This document shows positions 50,428 through 59,524 of a stretch of DNA of 64,000 nucleotides, one piece after another. The stretch covers positions 22,118 through 86,117 of the IMG/VR virus record IMGVR_UViG_3300030333_003061; one strand, written 5' to 3'. The DNA comes from a virus. The position numbers and the translations under genes were made by a program. Numbering within the stretch: position 1 is the first letter of the stretch; every line of letters begins with the position of its first letter. Under the pieces are notes generated by a model. The model saw only the letters and a list, made by a program, of their open reading frames with translations. It was not told the origin of the DNA and searched no databases.

Positions 50428-52944
50428 ATGGTTGAAACCGGAGTCTTTGTTGAGAAGAAAACAGGTGCTATGGCGAAGCGTGTCCTTGATTTTTATGAGG
50501 ATGTTCGCTATAAATATCTATCTGCTTTAGAGGACAAGAAAGAATACGGTAATGACTGGAAAAAGTCAATTAAGAAGATTAGAGAAGACTTTGATGGACT
50601 TGGAGATTTCAGCGCAGAAATGAAAAAATACCTTGATGAAGACAATGTATTCAATGATGAAGTTAATAATCCTGAATCGAATGCTGCTGAAAAATTATAT
50701 AATTCAATAAAAAGAATGCGCTTTAATTCAGATGAAATTAATGACCCCTTCGCTAAACAAATGGGAGATAAGGTTGTTGAAACACTTGTAAAGAATCCTT
50801 CTGTTTATGCTATGTTCATCCACTACGCTCTACGCGCACACGCGCACAGCATTAAAGAAGAAGCATGGAAAGCCCACGATTTGAAGCCGGATGAGATTAC
50901 ACAAGGGGCTAAAGGTTTAGACCTCAAATTAGAAGATATACCTCTTTATATTACTGAACACTATGGCGACAATGCAGATACTACTAGAGTTAAAGGTAAG
51001 TTTAATGGAGCATTAAAATTATTAGAAAAAGTATACATGGAAGAAAATACAAAAGATAATTGGGATGCGCTTTTAGCATTAGATATATCTAAGTCTGAAG
51101 ATGAGGATGATGATAAAGAAGAAAAATCAGAAATAGATTTTATTGTTCCTAATAAACCAATGTATAGAATATTTGAAATAGACGACATGAAAGAATTAAA
51201 AGGTTTTAGTGGAGAATACTTAGTTCAAGAAAAATTTGATGGTATTAGAATACAAATTCATAAGTCTGATAAGAAAGTTAAAATTTACACATATAATGAG
51301 AAAGACATAACTAATAAATGTAAGGATATTGTCGAAAAGGTAGAACAAAAAAGATTTGGCGATATGATATTAGATGCTGAATTAATTTTGTATGATGGCG
51401 ATGAACCTTTACATAGAGCAGATACAATAGCACATCTGTTTAAGGATAAATATAAAGATGCTACATTAAAGGCAAGAATTTTTGATATAATGAATCATGA
51501 TGGAAAAGACCTTACTGATTCTCCATTAAGAGAAAGAATAAATATTCTATTCTATCAGTTATCTCCTGGTTCATCTGATTTATTTAATTTCCCTTCAAAG
51601 AAAAACTCTAGGATTGCAGATTCATTAAGTGAAATAGAAAAATACGCTAAAGATATAATGGAATCTAAAACATCAGAAGGAGTAGTAATAAAGGACATAG
51701 AATCAACATACTATCTAGGTAATAAAAAGAATCCTAAGTGGGTTAAATGGAAGAAGTTCGTAGACTTAGATGTAATTGTATTAGATAAGAAAAAGACAAA
51801 ATCAAATCTTTATTCATATACTGTTGGTGTTGGCCCTCTTAGTGGTGAAGAAAGTAGGGAACACAATGGAACAGAATTTGAAGGAAAAACATATTTACCT
51901 GTAGGTAAAGCCCTTAACACTAAAGAGGTTGTTAGTATCGGTTCAATCATTAGAGTTAAAGTAGACGAAGTGAGAAGAAAAGGAACTGGATATAGTCTTT
52001 ATTCTGCAAAGGTAATTGAAATACCTGAAGTAGAAACACCAGAGAAACTTATTACTTTAGAATTATTATCAAAAGAAGGAAGAAAGTCTCTTAAGTATGA
52101 TGTTCAGGATGCTTTAACTAAATATACTATAACAGATGGAATTCATGGTGAAGCAGATATTATAATGAAATCAGATTATGAAGGATTTACTATCTATGGG
52201 TTTGAAGGAGATTCTTTAATGGAGAAAAATGCTTTAGCAGATATTGATTTATGGAAAGAACAATTAACGGAAATGATGAAATCTCATACATCTGATGCAA
52301 GAGTTGCAGTTAAAAACTTTTTAAGAAAAGAAGGAAAACCAATGGAAGTAAAAGACATATTTGAATTTATGTCTAAAGATAAACCAGAATTAGTAGAAAA
52401 ATTATGGGAAGGCAAAATGAATAAATTTACAAAATGGATGGATGATTATGATGATTTTATTAGAGTATCAGCAACTACATATAAAGATAATGAATTAAAA
52501 ATAATTAAAGACGATGAACCATCAGAAAAAGAAGGAAAATATAGATTATATGTTAGAAAAGATAATAACATAGAATTACTCATTAATTACAAAGGCAAAT
52601 CAATGGCATGGATAATTGATATTGACGACACAGAAGATATTTATAACTTATTTGGAAAAGCCGGTAAGTTTCCTGCTCAAGTCGCAGAAAAGAGTCAACC
52701 TGATAAATTATTAGATAAAGGAAATATAATATTGGGTGTCCAAAAGCATGGTTATCACGAATATAAAATAGACGGAGACAAATTTAAGACTAGACTTCAC
52801 TTTAGAGTTGTTCCTATCAAAGACGAAGATAAATGGATAGTATGGACAGGATTTAAACAGAAGATGCTAGATTCAAAAGAAGACAAAGGAATATGGGATA
52901 TTGCAGAAGACAGGCATAAAAAGTTAGCCATGCAAATCGCTTAA
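50428..52944 (+). CDS. Large multidomain protein with ATP-dependent DNA ligase core (838 aa)
   Basis: Central ligase domain: motif I EKFDGIR with K269, DAELILYDG (motif III), EGVVIKD (motif IV) and KWVKWKK (motif V), then an OB-like region to about 560. About 240 N-terminal residues are unlike LIG1. About 270 C-terminal residues include a winged-helix-like part (ARVAVKNFLRKEGKPMEVKD) and a final beta-rich domain (LHFRVVPIKDEDKWIVWTG). Its place between portal and protease in the late block, and a second ligase at 1862, suggest a packaged or packaging-linked nick-sealing or repair enzyme. GTGATTAA precedes the ATG. Confidence 0.85.
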   Translation: MVETGVFVEKKTGAMAKRVLDFYEDVRYKYLSALEDKKEYGNDWKKSIKKIREDFDGLGDFSAEMKKYLDEDNVFNDEVNNPESNAAEKLYNSIKRMRFNSDEINDPFAKQMGDKVVETLVKNPSVYAMFIHYALRAHAHSIKEEAWKAHDLKPDEITQGAKGLDLKLEDIPLYITEHYGDNADTTRVKGKFNGALKLLEKVYMEENTKDNWDALLALDISKSEDEDDDKEEKSEIDFIVPNKPMYRIFEIDDMKELKGFSGEYLVQEKFDGIRIQIHKSDKKVKIYTYNEKDITNKCKDIVEKVEQKRFGDMILDAELILYDGDEPLHRADTIAHLFKDKYKDATLKARIFDIMNHDGKDLTDSPLRERINILFYQLSPGSSDLFNFPSKKNSRIADSLSEIEKYAKDIMESKTSEGVVIKDIESTYYLGNKKNPKWVKWKKFVDLDVIVLDKKKTKSNLYSYTVGVGPLSGEESREHNGTEFEGKTYLPVGKALNTKEVVSIGSIIRVKVDEVRRKGTGYSLYSAKVIEIPEVETPEKLITLELLSKEGRKSLKYDVQDALTKYTITDGIHGEADIIMKSDYEGFTIYGFEGDSLMEKNALADIDLWKEQLTEMMKSHTSDARVAVKNFLRKEGKPMEVKDIFEFMSKDKPELVEKLWEGKMNKFTKWMDDYDDFIRVSATTYKDNELKIIKDDEPSEKEGKYRLYVRKDNNIELLINYKGKSMAWIIDIDDTEDIYNLFGKAGKFPAQVAEKSQPDKLLDKGNIILGVQKHGYHEYKIDGDKFKTRLHFRVVPIKDEDKWIVWTGFKQKMLDSKEDKGIWDIAEDRHKKLAMQIA

Positions 52945-52983
52945 TGACGCTGAGTTCATATAGTCAAAGAGGAGTGGGAGATT

Positions 52984-54192
52984 GTGTCCGAATTAGGATT
53001 AGTGAAAAGTGATACTAATGGTGACTTTGATATATTAAAATCAGATGAACTAATAATTGGTGGATATGCTTCTATTGAAATTGTAGATAAACAAAATGAC
53101 CTTATTACTCTTAGTGCATTAAATGAAGCAGTTAAGAAATATATGGAAGTAAAGAAATATAGAAATGTAATGTCAAATCATTCAAATGTTCAAGTCGGAG
53201 ATGTTATAGAAAAATATAGAGATAAAAATGGAACGCTTCATAAAACACAAGTAGATGATGTAGGATTTTATGTTGTAATTAAATTAAGAGACGACATTGA
53301 AAAAGCAAAAGAAATTTCTAGAGGAATTAGAAAAGGAACATTACGCTCATTTAGTATAGGTGGTCAAGCACTATCAAAAAGAAAGAAAACTAGCCCTGAT
53401 ATTGGCGAGTATAATGAAATAGATAAATTAGAACTCCATGAAGTCACAATTTGTGAAAAAGGAATAAACCCTGAAGCGAAATTTGACATTCTGAAGGAGG
53501 ATAACGAAATGACTGAGAGATTGGAAAAAGCGTTAGAGGAACTTAACGACCTTATGAAGGAAGTTAATGAACTTAAGAAAGAAGAAGGCACAGACCCTGA
53601 TTTGTCTGGTAGTGAAGAACTAATGGAAGAATCAATGGATGATGCTAGCGTAGAAGCAATGGATAATGATGAAGAAGAGTCGTCAGACGATGAATCATAT
53701 GAAGCCATGAATAACTACGATGATGAACAGAAAATGAGAACAGGGCCAGAAGGCCCAGTAGAACATGGTTATGGCGAAGATTTGGCTGCAGGAAAGAAAC
53801 ACTCTCAAGCAGGCCAAATAGGTCAATTATACAAAGAATGGCAGAACGAAGATTTTGCTACTCTTGACCTATCTACTGAAAATGTAGAAAAAGCCTATGA
53901 AGCGTTTAAGGCTGAACAATTAGAAAAGATGGCCTATGATACTTTGAAGACCAAGTTTGCTGAAAGGTTTGCTAATGAGCAATCTGTCCGAAAGGCTGAT
54001 GTTGCACGAAGCGAATATGACGCTAAGAACGAAGTTGAATCTCTAAAGGAAGAATTTGCTTCCTTAAGAAAGAGCCTAACAGAACAATCAAATGAGATTG
54101 TTAAGGCTCAAACAATTGAGGTTCCTGACTTTGATGTTAGTGAAATGTCTTGGACAGACATTCATAATGTCATTAGCCAGTTTGAGGAGTGA
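52984..54192 (+). CDS. Prohead maturation protease fused to scaffold (402 aa)
   Basis: HK97 gp4/S78-type protease core: GGYASIEIVDKQNDL, H66 in VMSNHSN, S124 in RSFSIGGQ, and LHEVTICEKGINPEA. The acidic helical remainder (about 165-402) is a scaffold. FDILK occurs at both ends of the protease domain (residues 15-19 and about 157), matching possible self-cleavage sites after Lys. The C-terminus EMSWTDIHNVIS resembles the W-x-x-I tag core. Start is GTG 52984 with GAGGAGTGGGAG upstream. It sits directly before the MCP. Confidence 0.9.
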   Translation: MSELGLVKSDTNGDFDILKSDELIIGGYASIEIVDKQNDLITLSALNEAVKKYMEVKKYRNVMSNHSNVQVGDVIEKYRDKNGTLHKTQVDDVGFYVVIKLRDDIEKAKEISRGIRKGTLRSFSIGGQALSKRKKTSPDIGEYNEIDKLELHEVTICEKGINPEAKFDILKEDNEMTERLEKALEELNDLMKEVNELKKEEGTDPDLSGSEELMEESMDDASVEAMDNDEEESSDDESYEAMNNYDDEQKMRTGPEGPVEHGYGEDLAAGKKHSQAGQIGQLYKEWQNEDFATLDLSTENVEKAYEAFKAEQLEKMAYDTLKTKFAERFANEQSVRKADVARSEYDAKNEVESLKEEFASLRKSLTEQSNEIVKAQTIEVPDFDVSEMSWTDIHNVISQFEE

Positions 54193-54197
54193 TTAAG

Positions 54198-55574
54198 ATG
54201 AGTAATTACATTAAGACAATGAAAGACTTAGAATCCGCTACCTACGGAGTTCGTGGGGGAAGCGGTAATGCTTTGTTAAAGAGCGCAGGTGTTGTTTCGT
54301 GGGGTTCTTCGGGAACAGGACACGATACCGATGTTGCTGGTTTATCCGGTGCTTCGGGCCTTGCTGACTTGTATAACAGGGCTTATGGACAAAAAGTATG
54401 GTCAATGCTAAACCAAGAGGTTAATGCTTTGGCTATGTTAGCAAAGAGGCCATATACCACTAGTGGATGGCGAGTGCTAAAGAAGAGAGCAGAAGGTGGT
54501 TCAGGTTCAACCTTCGATGTTTCATTAAGTGGAGCAGCAACCGCAAGAGGCGTTGATGCACCATCTGCTGATAATATCGGTGGTGTTGCTGAGAACGCAT
54601 CTTTAGGAACAGGTAATGATATTCCGGCCATTACGCCAGAATACACTAAGTTATTTACCAGCCCAAAGACTGTGGCTCATTTGTTTGAGTTCTCAGAATT
54701 GGCTCTTGAAATGGCTAAGATTGATGACGGCGTAGGTGATTTACGCGCATTAATCCGTGAAGACATGGGTAAGCATCATGCAGAAGTTCAGAATAAGATG
54801 CTTCTTATGCCATTAGAGGCATATGACCAAGTTATCACAGGTAGCGATAACCGCGTTAATATCAACAAGAATTACACTTCATTGTTGAAGGTTGTTGCTT
54901 CAAGTCAAGAAATGGAAGCAATGGTTGATGCGTCAATGTTGGATGATTCAACATCTAGCACAGGCGGTCTAACTGCTACTCTTAGCACTATTTATGGTGC
55001 AACAGACAGGCAATTAGTCGGTAATGCGTATAACCCATCTTTCCTTGATGCTGAAGTAGATTTCGGTGATGGATATGCAGCAGGTAATGCTCGCGTATTA
55101 ACTTTAACCATCATTAATGATATGCTACGAAGGCTAAGAGAAAACGGTGGTTCACCAAAGGTTATCTTAACTGGATATGATACTATTCAGCATCTAGGTG
55201 ACCTATTGCAAGCCCAAGAAAGATTTATGGATAGAAAAGAGGTAATTCCTACACATGGCGGTGTTCGTGGTGTAAAGGGTAGAGAAGTCGGTTTTAGAGT
55301 CGCTACCTATTACGACATACCAATCATTCCTTGTAAGGATATGCCTAAGACTGGAAATGGTTCTAACAAGTTAAGTGATATTCTTATCCTTGATACAGAC
55401 CATCTATGGTTAAGTGTGTTGAAGCCAACTCAATACTTTGAGGATGGAATTGACCATGGAAACCCATTTGGTGTTGGAACTCTAGGTAATCAAGCAATGT
55501 ATCGAACAATTGCTGAAACAGGTTGTTCCTTCTTTAAGGGGCAGGGTAAGATTACCAACATTACCAGCGCATGA
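54198..55574 (+). CDS. Major capsid protein, HK97 fold (458 aa)
   Basis: Follows the protease and has higher G/C codon use, as expected for the most expressed gene. N-terminal ALLK28-S29 would be a cleavage site like that of HK97 (after Lys). ELALEMAKIDDG, LRALIREDMGKHHAEVQNKM (spine-helix region) and PKVILTGYDTIQHL with VGFRVATYYDIPIIPCKDMP (P/A domains) fit the fold. GAGGAGTGATTAAG precedes ATG 54198. Confidence 0.9.
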   Translation: MSNYIKTMKDLESATYGVRGGSGNALLKSAGVVSWGSSGTGHDTDVAGLSGASGLADLYNRAYGQKVWSMLNQEVNALAMLAKRPYTTSGWRVLKKRAEGGSGSTFDVSLSGAATARGVDAPSADNIGGVAENASLGTGNDIPAITPEYTKLFTSPKTVAHLFEFSELALEMAKIDDGVGDLRALIREDMGKHHAEVQNKMLLMPLEAYDQVITGSDNRVNINKNYTSLLKVVASSQEMEAMVDASMLDDSTSSTGGLTATLSTIYGATDRQLVGNAYNPSFLDAEVDFGDGYAAGNARVLTLTIINDMLRRLRENGGSPKVILTGYDTIQHLGDLLQAQERFMDRKEVIPTHGGVRGVKGREVGFRVATYYDIPIIPCKDMPKTGNGSNKLSDILILDTDHLWLSVLKPTQYFEDGIDHGNPFGVGTLGNQAMYRTIAETGCSFFKGQGKITNITSA

Positions 55575-55593
55575 AGTTAAAAGGTGATAAAAG

Positions 55594-55950
55594 ATGGCTT
55601 TAGCATATACAGTAACAACACTTGCAGACCATAAAGGCATTACTGCTCCAAAAGCAGTTGGTGACGAATATGTGGTTGATGCGGTTATAGATGTAACATC
55701 ACATGTAGCGGCGGGTGCAGTAATACCTGCTTCTCAGTTTGGTTTATCTACAATCCATGCAGCGTGTATTACAGGACATGAAGGAGCAAATCATCGTTAT
55801 CCTAATATCGAAACTACTAGTGGCGGGGTTTATGAGTCGTCAACATCATTAGCATTAATGTTCACATCATTAGATGGAACAAATGCAACAATCGCTAATG
55901 ATGGCGACCCAACCTGTGCTGTTAGAGTCCGTGTTTGGGGCAACCTTTGA
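55594..55950 (+). CDS. Small capsid-associated protein (118 aa)
   Basis: Beta-rich (DEYVVDAVIDVTSHVAAGAV, then ALMFTSLDG, CAVRVRVWG) and close to the MCP with the same G/C-richer codons. A decoration or stabilising protein is likely by position. AAAAGGTGATAAAAG before the ATG. Confidence 0.65.
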   Translation: MALAYTVTTLADHKGITAPKAVGDEYVVDAVIDVTSHVAAGAVIPASQFGLSTIHAACITGHEGANHRYPNIETTSGGVYESSTSLALMFTSLDGTNATIANDGDPTCAVRVRVWGNL

Positions 55951-55968
55951 TTGTTATATGTGGCCTTT

Positions 55969-55984
55969 GACCCCTTCGGGGGTC
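55969..55984 (+). terminator. UUCG-tetraloop hairpin after the capsid genes
   Basis: GACCCC-TTCG-GGGGTC, a perfect 6-bp stem in the short gap after the 55594 gene. No T-run follows, so it may stabilise the 3' end of the capsid mRNA or lower readthrough. Confidence 0.5.
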
Positions 55985-56019
55985 ATTGGTCACTAAAAAG
56001 CGTAAGCATTGGTGATAAT

Positions 56020-56385
56020 ATGACACAAATAGAATTAAGCGAAAAAGGATTTCCTATTACATTATCTACTAAATCACATTCTAAAGTTAGTTTTGGTGAA
56101 AAAACTGAAATTGACGCGAAAGAAGCATTGGTATATTTAGGCGACAATAGATTCAAAATTACTTTTGTCCCTTCTGATAAGAAAGTCCTAAGAACTTGCA
56201 ATAAACATCAAACTGCATGGCTCAAGAAAGAGTTTAATGTTAAAGGTGATATTGACAAAGTATTAAAGAAAATGTTTCCTGATAGCGGTATCAAAAAAGT
56301 AATGAAACCTGTATTGAAGGAAAAGAAGACAGTAGAAGAAAAGCCAAAGGTTAGCAAAGAACCTAAAAAGGAAACGATGGGTTAA
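56020..56385 (+). CDS. Hypothetical late protein (121 aa)
   Basis: Start 56020 has ATTGGTGATAAT upstream; earlier in-frame starts would cover the hairpin. Beta-rich N-terminal half (ALVYLGDNRFKITFVPSDKK) and a Lys-rich tail. No family recognised. Confidence 0.6.
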   Translation: MTQIELSEKGFPITLSTKSHSKVSFGEKTEIDAKEALVYLGDNRFKITFVPSDKKVLRTCNKHQTAWLKKEFNVKGDIDKVLKKMFPDSGIKKVMKPVLKEKKTVEEKPKVSKEPKKETMG

Positions 56386-56426
56386 TATGCACTACCCATC
56401 TTGGACACAATGAAGGAGATACTTAA

Positions 56427-56738
56427 ATGTCAGGCGGTTGTAATAATACAGGTGTTTTAACTGTTTCAGGTTCTGGAACGGCATCAACACAAGCCATTAC
56501 TGGTCGAATTAGAATACAATCTATTAAGGTCAGTAATGATGCAGCAGTGGATAAAACAGTAACTTTCTATGATGGAACAGCAAATACTGCAACAAAGATA
56601 CATGAGGCTCATGTCGGTGCAGTAAATGAAAACTATGATTTTGATTTTCATGGTTCAATTGCTATTAATGGGGTATTCGTTGAAGTTACAGGTAGCGGAA
56701 GCAATAGTGGGGTAAGTTTCTCAATTCAATATTTCTGA
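56427..56738 (+). CDS. Small beta-sandwich protein (103 aa)
   Basis: Gly/Ser/Thr-rich strands (NNTGVLTVSGSGTASTQAI, IRIQSIKVSND, DKTVTFYDGT, GVFVEVTGSGSNSG). Looks like a capsid decoration or fibre-type beta protein. AAGGAGATACTTAA upstream. Confidence 0.6.
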   Translation: MSGGCNNTGVLTVSGSGTASTQAITGRIRIQSIKVSNDAAVDKTVTFYDGTANTATKIHEAHVGAVNENYDFDFHGSIAINGVFVEVTGSGSNSGVSFSIQYF

Positions 56739-56746
56739 GGGATATA

Positions 56747-57148
56747 ATGCCAGCACTAGAAAAAGACACAAAACTCGTAATGACGATATTATTCGTTGGT
56801 GCGATTAGCGGAACCAATGTTTACTTTTACGGTAAATATGGAAGCATGATTGCTTTTGGTGAATACGCCCATGCGTTAATATTTGGGCTAATGACCATAG
56901 GAGCAATCTTAGCAATGAAAGCCATATTTGATTTGGCTTTGAATGATAGAATAGAAATGCTTCTATTAGATAGAAGAATTTCTGCTTATTGGGCTAAAAA
57001 GCAAAGAGATGAACAACAAAGAGAAAAGATTAGACAAAGTATGTATCAGAACACTCAAGTTCAATCAGGATATATGCCTGTTCCTCCTATGCCTGTTCAG
57101 CCAGAAGAACCTAGAGTTCCAACATCATTTTTAGCACAAATAGAGTAG
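56747..57148 (+). CDS. Two-span membrane protein (133 aa)
   Basis: Hydrophobic helices at about 8-30 (LVMTILFVGAISGTNVYFYG) and 38-62 (HALIFGLMTIGAILAMKAIF), then a charged, Gln/Pro-rich cytoplasmic tail. Followed closely by another membrane protein and a GTPase. Role unknown; membrane protein genes within a structural block may encode holins or virion-membrane contacts. Confidence 0.7.
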   Translation: MPALEKDTKLVMTILFVGAISGTNVYFYGKYGSMIAFGEYAHALIFGLMTIGAILAMKAIFDLALNDRIEMLLLDRRISAYWAKKQRDEQQREKIRQSMYQNTQVQSGYMPVPPMPVQPEEPRVPTSFLAQIE

Positions 57149-57156
57149 TGAGATAA

Positions 57157-57384
57157 ATGCTTGAAGCAATAACAATGGGCTTTGATGAAACAACATTAGC
57201 CTATGATTTGCAAAGAGCGCATTCTGCTGATATTTGGTTTTTAAGAGCCAGATACTTCTTTTGGGGAACAGTATCTACAATTGTTGGTTTTTTCGTAGGA
57301 CATGCTTTACCCTCCTTTGGGATAAATGTTTATCAAGAAGCATGGGAGGGCTTCATATCAATTTGGCATCATCTTGTGGGGTGA
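57157..57384 (+). CDS. Single-span membrane protein (75 aa)
   Basis: One clear transmembrane helix (YFFWGTVSTIVGFFVGHAL) after a 35-residue N-terminal part. Linked by 4-9 bp gaps to the membrane protein before and the GTPase after. Function unknown. Confidence 0.65.
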   Translation: MLEAITMGFDETTLAYDLQRAHSADIWFLRARYFFWGTVSTIVGFFVGHALPSFGINVYQEAWEGFISIWHHLVG

Positions 57385-57388
57385 ATAA

Positions 57389-58057
57389 ATGTCATTAATG
57401 ACTGGTTTCGTCATAATAATGATAGAAAAAGCAGGAGCATTATGGAGAAGAATTCATGCAATTCCTTTTGGTGTATATGGGGCTACACAAGTAGGAAAAA
57501 CAACATTACATCATCAAATGAGAACAAGAGGAGAAGTTCCAGATATTAAAGAAAGAACAGTAGGTCGAGGCAGGGCGACTAGAAAATCAATTAAAATAGA
57601 TGGAGATTTACATACAATTAAAACATCAGATATTGGAGGAGAAACTCTTTATTGGGGCGAATGGCTTAAAGATATGAGAACAAGAAAAGTCAAATATATT
57701 ATTTTTATGATTGATGATAGACACATGGATAAACATTATGATATAGAACAACAATTATGTTGGAGTTTTTTAGTCGATACAATATGTTCCCCTTATTGGG
57801 ATGCAATAAATAGAAAGCATAGAAAAAAAGCACATGATTATCCCCTTGCTGTAGGTTTATGGGCAAATAAATTTGATTTATGGAAAGACAAATATCCTTA
57901 TGATGATATACAAAAACACCCAATATTTGAATCATTCAAAGACGGAATGGCTAAATTAAATGATAGAGGAATCCCTTGTTTCAAATATATAGTAAGTGCA
58001 AAATCAGATTCAGAAATGGTATATAGAGGAATAGCAACAATGGTGGATGATTATTAG
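57389..58057 (+). CDS. Ras/Arf-like small GTPase (222 aa)
   Basis: Complete G-motif set: G1 GATQVGKTT (31-39), G3 DIGGE (81-85), G4 NKFD (160-163), G5 SAK (203-205). DIGG is the Arf/Sar-like form of G3. A hydrophobic N-terminal segment (MTGFVIIMIEKAGALW) could be an amphipathic membrane anchor. It follows two membrane-protein genes. A small GTPase in a viral structural block is unusual; membrane remodelling or assembly control is inferred. Confidence 0.85.
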   Translation: MSLMTGFVIIMIEKAGALWRRIHAIPFGVYGATQVGKTTLHHQMRTRGEVPDIKERTVGRGRATRKSIKIDGDLHTIKTSDIGGETLYWGEWLKDMRTRKVKYIIFMIDDRHMDKHYDIEQQLCWSFLVDTICSPYWDAINRKHRKKAHDYPLAVGLWANKFDLWKDKYPYDDIQKHPIFESFKDGMAKLNDRGIPCFKYIVSAKSDSEMVYRGIATMVDDY

Positions 58058-58065
58058 GTGATAAA

Positions 58066-58137
58066 ATGAATACGACAAGATTTTTAGAAGAAAATACATC
58101 AATAATAGATTTTTATTTACGGAGGAATTATTTATGA
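58066..58137 (+). CDS. Leader-like microprotein (23 aa)
   Basis: Starts after a clean TTAGGTGATAAA site and ends in an ATGA overlap with the next gene, whose own GGAGG lies inside it. Probably translated, perhaps only for coupling. Confidence 0.4.
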   Translation: MNTTRFLEENTSIIDFYLRRNYL

Positions 58138-58805
58138 GTATGCAATATAATCCTCCTTCATTAATTGGTGCTACTAATGCTACTGCTACTAATCCATTTT
58201 TACCACCAATTAAATTTGCTCGCGCTGCTGGCGGAGTAATGAATTATGATTATAAGAGTAACAAGCCAAAGAAACAAGTAAAAGAAATGATTTCTATTCT
58301 ATGGCCAGAAAAGAAAAGATTCCTTAAGATTCCATATGGGTTTAAATTCAATACAAGAGATAGATGTGTTGTTTGTGGAACTCATAAAAGATGGGATGCT
58401 TCTGACCCAATGAGGCCAACAATACCACTTCATAAAGTTAGAAAGGGTTATCCAATGAGAGGAACTTATTGTGATAAACATGCAGCATTACATAGACAAT
58501 ATGAAATGTTAGAACAACAAATAATAGCCGATGAACATGGCTTAGAATTTTCTTCATACATTCCTAAACCTAAAGTGCCTAAAATGTTGCAATCAGCACC
58601 GCTAACTTCATTAAGGCAATCCGATATCGAGGCATTGAGTGAGGTTGGCTGGACAATAAGACCCCCACAAATGCAATCAGAAACATTAGAAGATGAAATG
58701 TTTAGATTAACAATTGAAACTCAAGCAATTAATAGAAGAATATTAAAACTAATTACAGATGGTGCAGAAGTAATTCCTCAAAAAATCGAAGAGGAGGTAG
58801 AATAA
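58134..58805 (+). CDS. Zinc-finger late protein (223 aa)
   Basis: A CVVC and CDKH pair (RDRCVVCGTHKRWD ... GTYCDKHAALHRQY, residues about 79-122) forms a zinc site. The C-terminal third is helical. GGAGGAATTATTT precedes the ATG. Contains the only CCATATGG outside the island (58332). Unknown function. Confidence 0.65.
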   Translation: MSMQYNPPSLIGATNATATNPFLPPIKFARAAGGVMNYDYKSNKPKKQVKEMISILWPEKKRFLKIPYGFKFNTRDRCVVCGTHKRWDASDPMRPTIPLHKVRKGYPMRGTYCDKHAALHRQYEMLEQQIIADEHGLEFSSYIPKPKVPKMLQSAPLTSLRQSDIEALSEVGWTIRPPQMQSETLEDEMFRLTIETQAINRRILKLITDGAEVIPQKIEEEVE

Positions 58806-58806
58806 T

Positions 58807-59514
58807 ATGGGTTTATTTGGAACAAGTAATAGAGCGTTATCTAATCAGATAACATCTCAAGGACAATCAGATTTTAAGGTAATGAATAATTTATTAACAT
58901 TACAAGATAATCATGTTGAAGAATTCTTTCAATATCATGGCGAAGCATTTTTATCATCTTTTGAAAAATTATTTGAAGATGTAATAGAAAGAGTAGTAAG
59001 CCAAATGCTAACTAAACTAAAATTTGTTAGTAATTCTAATGGAGAAATTTCTGTTCATTCAGATGCTCTTAGAGAATATGAAACAATTACTGCTGAAAAT
59101 ATCCAATTAGATTTACAAACTCTTTTAGCCTCTGCATTAAATACAGAAGTTATTATGCAAAGAAAAATGGCTAAACAGCAATATCTTGAGGCACAAGGTT
59201 TTTCTACATCACAAATGCCTCAAACACAACAAGTGCAACAACAACCAAATATGGCTAATCCTCAAGGTCTAGCCCCATCACAGATTCAAGGAAGTAATGC
59301 GGGGGTTGCTGCTAATAACATGATGATGCAACAACAAGCAGCATTCAATAATACTAGTGGCTATCCTGTTCCGCCGTCAGGTTATGACCAAATGAACAAT
59401 CCATATTGGATTGACCCAATGACCGGACAACCAACATATACCCCACCTGCTAGCGGTTTGGGCTTAGGTAATGCTATTAGTAAAGGATTGGCCTGGGCTT
59501 CTTGGTTAGCATGA
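58807..59514 (+). CDS. Late protein with Gln/Pro-rich C-terminus (235 aa)
   Basis: N-terminal helical domain (about 1-125) followed by a Gln/Asn/Pro-rich low-complexity region (QTQQVQQQPN) and a Gly-rich hydrophobic end (GLGLGNAISKGLAWASWLA). The last 20 residues could associate with membrane. No family recognised. Confidence 0.6.
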   Translation: MGLFGTSNRALSNQITSQGQSDFKVMNNLLTLQDNHVEEFFQYHGEAFLSSFEKLFEDVIERVVSQMLTKLKFVSNSNGEISVHSDALREYETITAENIQLDLQTLLASALNTEVIMQRKMAKQQYLEAQGFSTSQMPQTQQVQQQPNMANPQGLAPSQIQGSNAGVAANNMMMQQQAAFNNTSGYPVPPSGYDQMNNPYWIDPMTGQPTYTPPASGLGLGNAISKGLAWASWLA

Positions 59515-59524
59515 GTGGAGTAAT

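Noticed and set aside
53364-53708. Minus-strand Ser-rich open frame
   Set aside because: Antisense shadow of the acidic scaffold region; no start signals.
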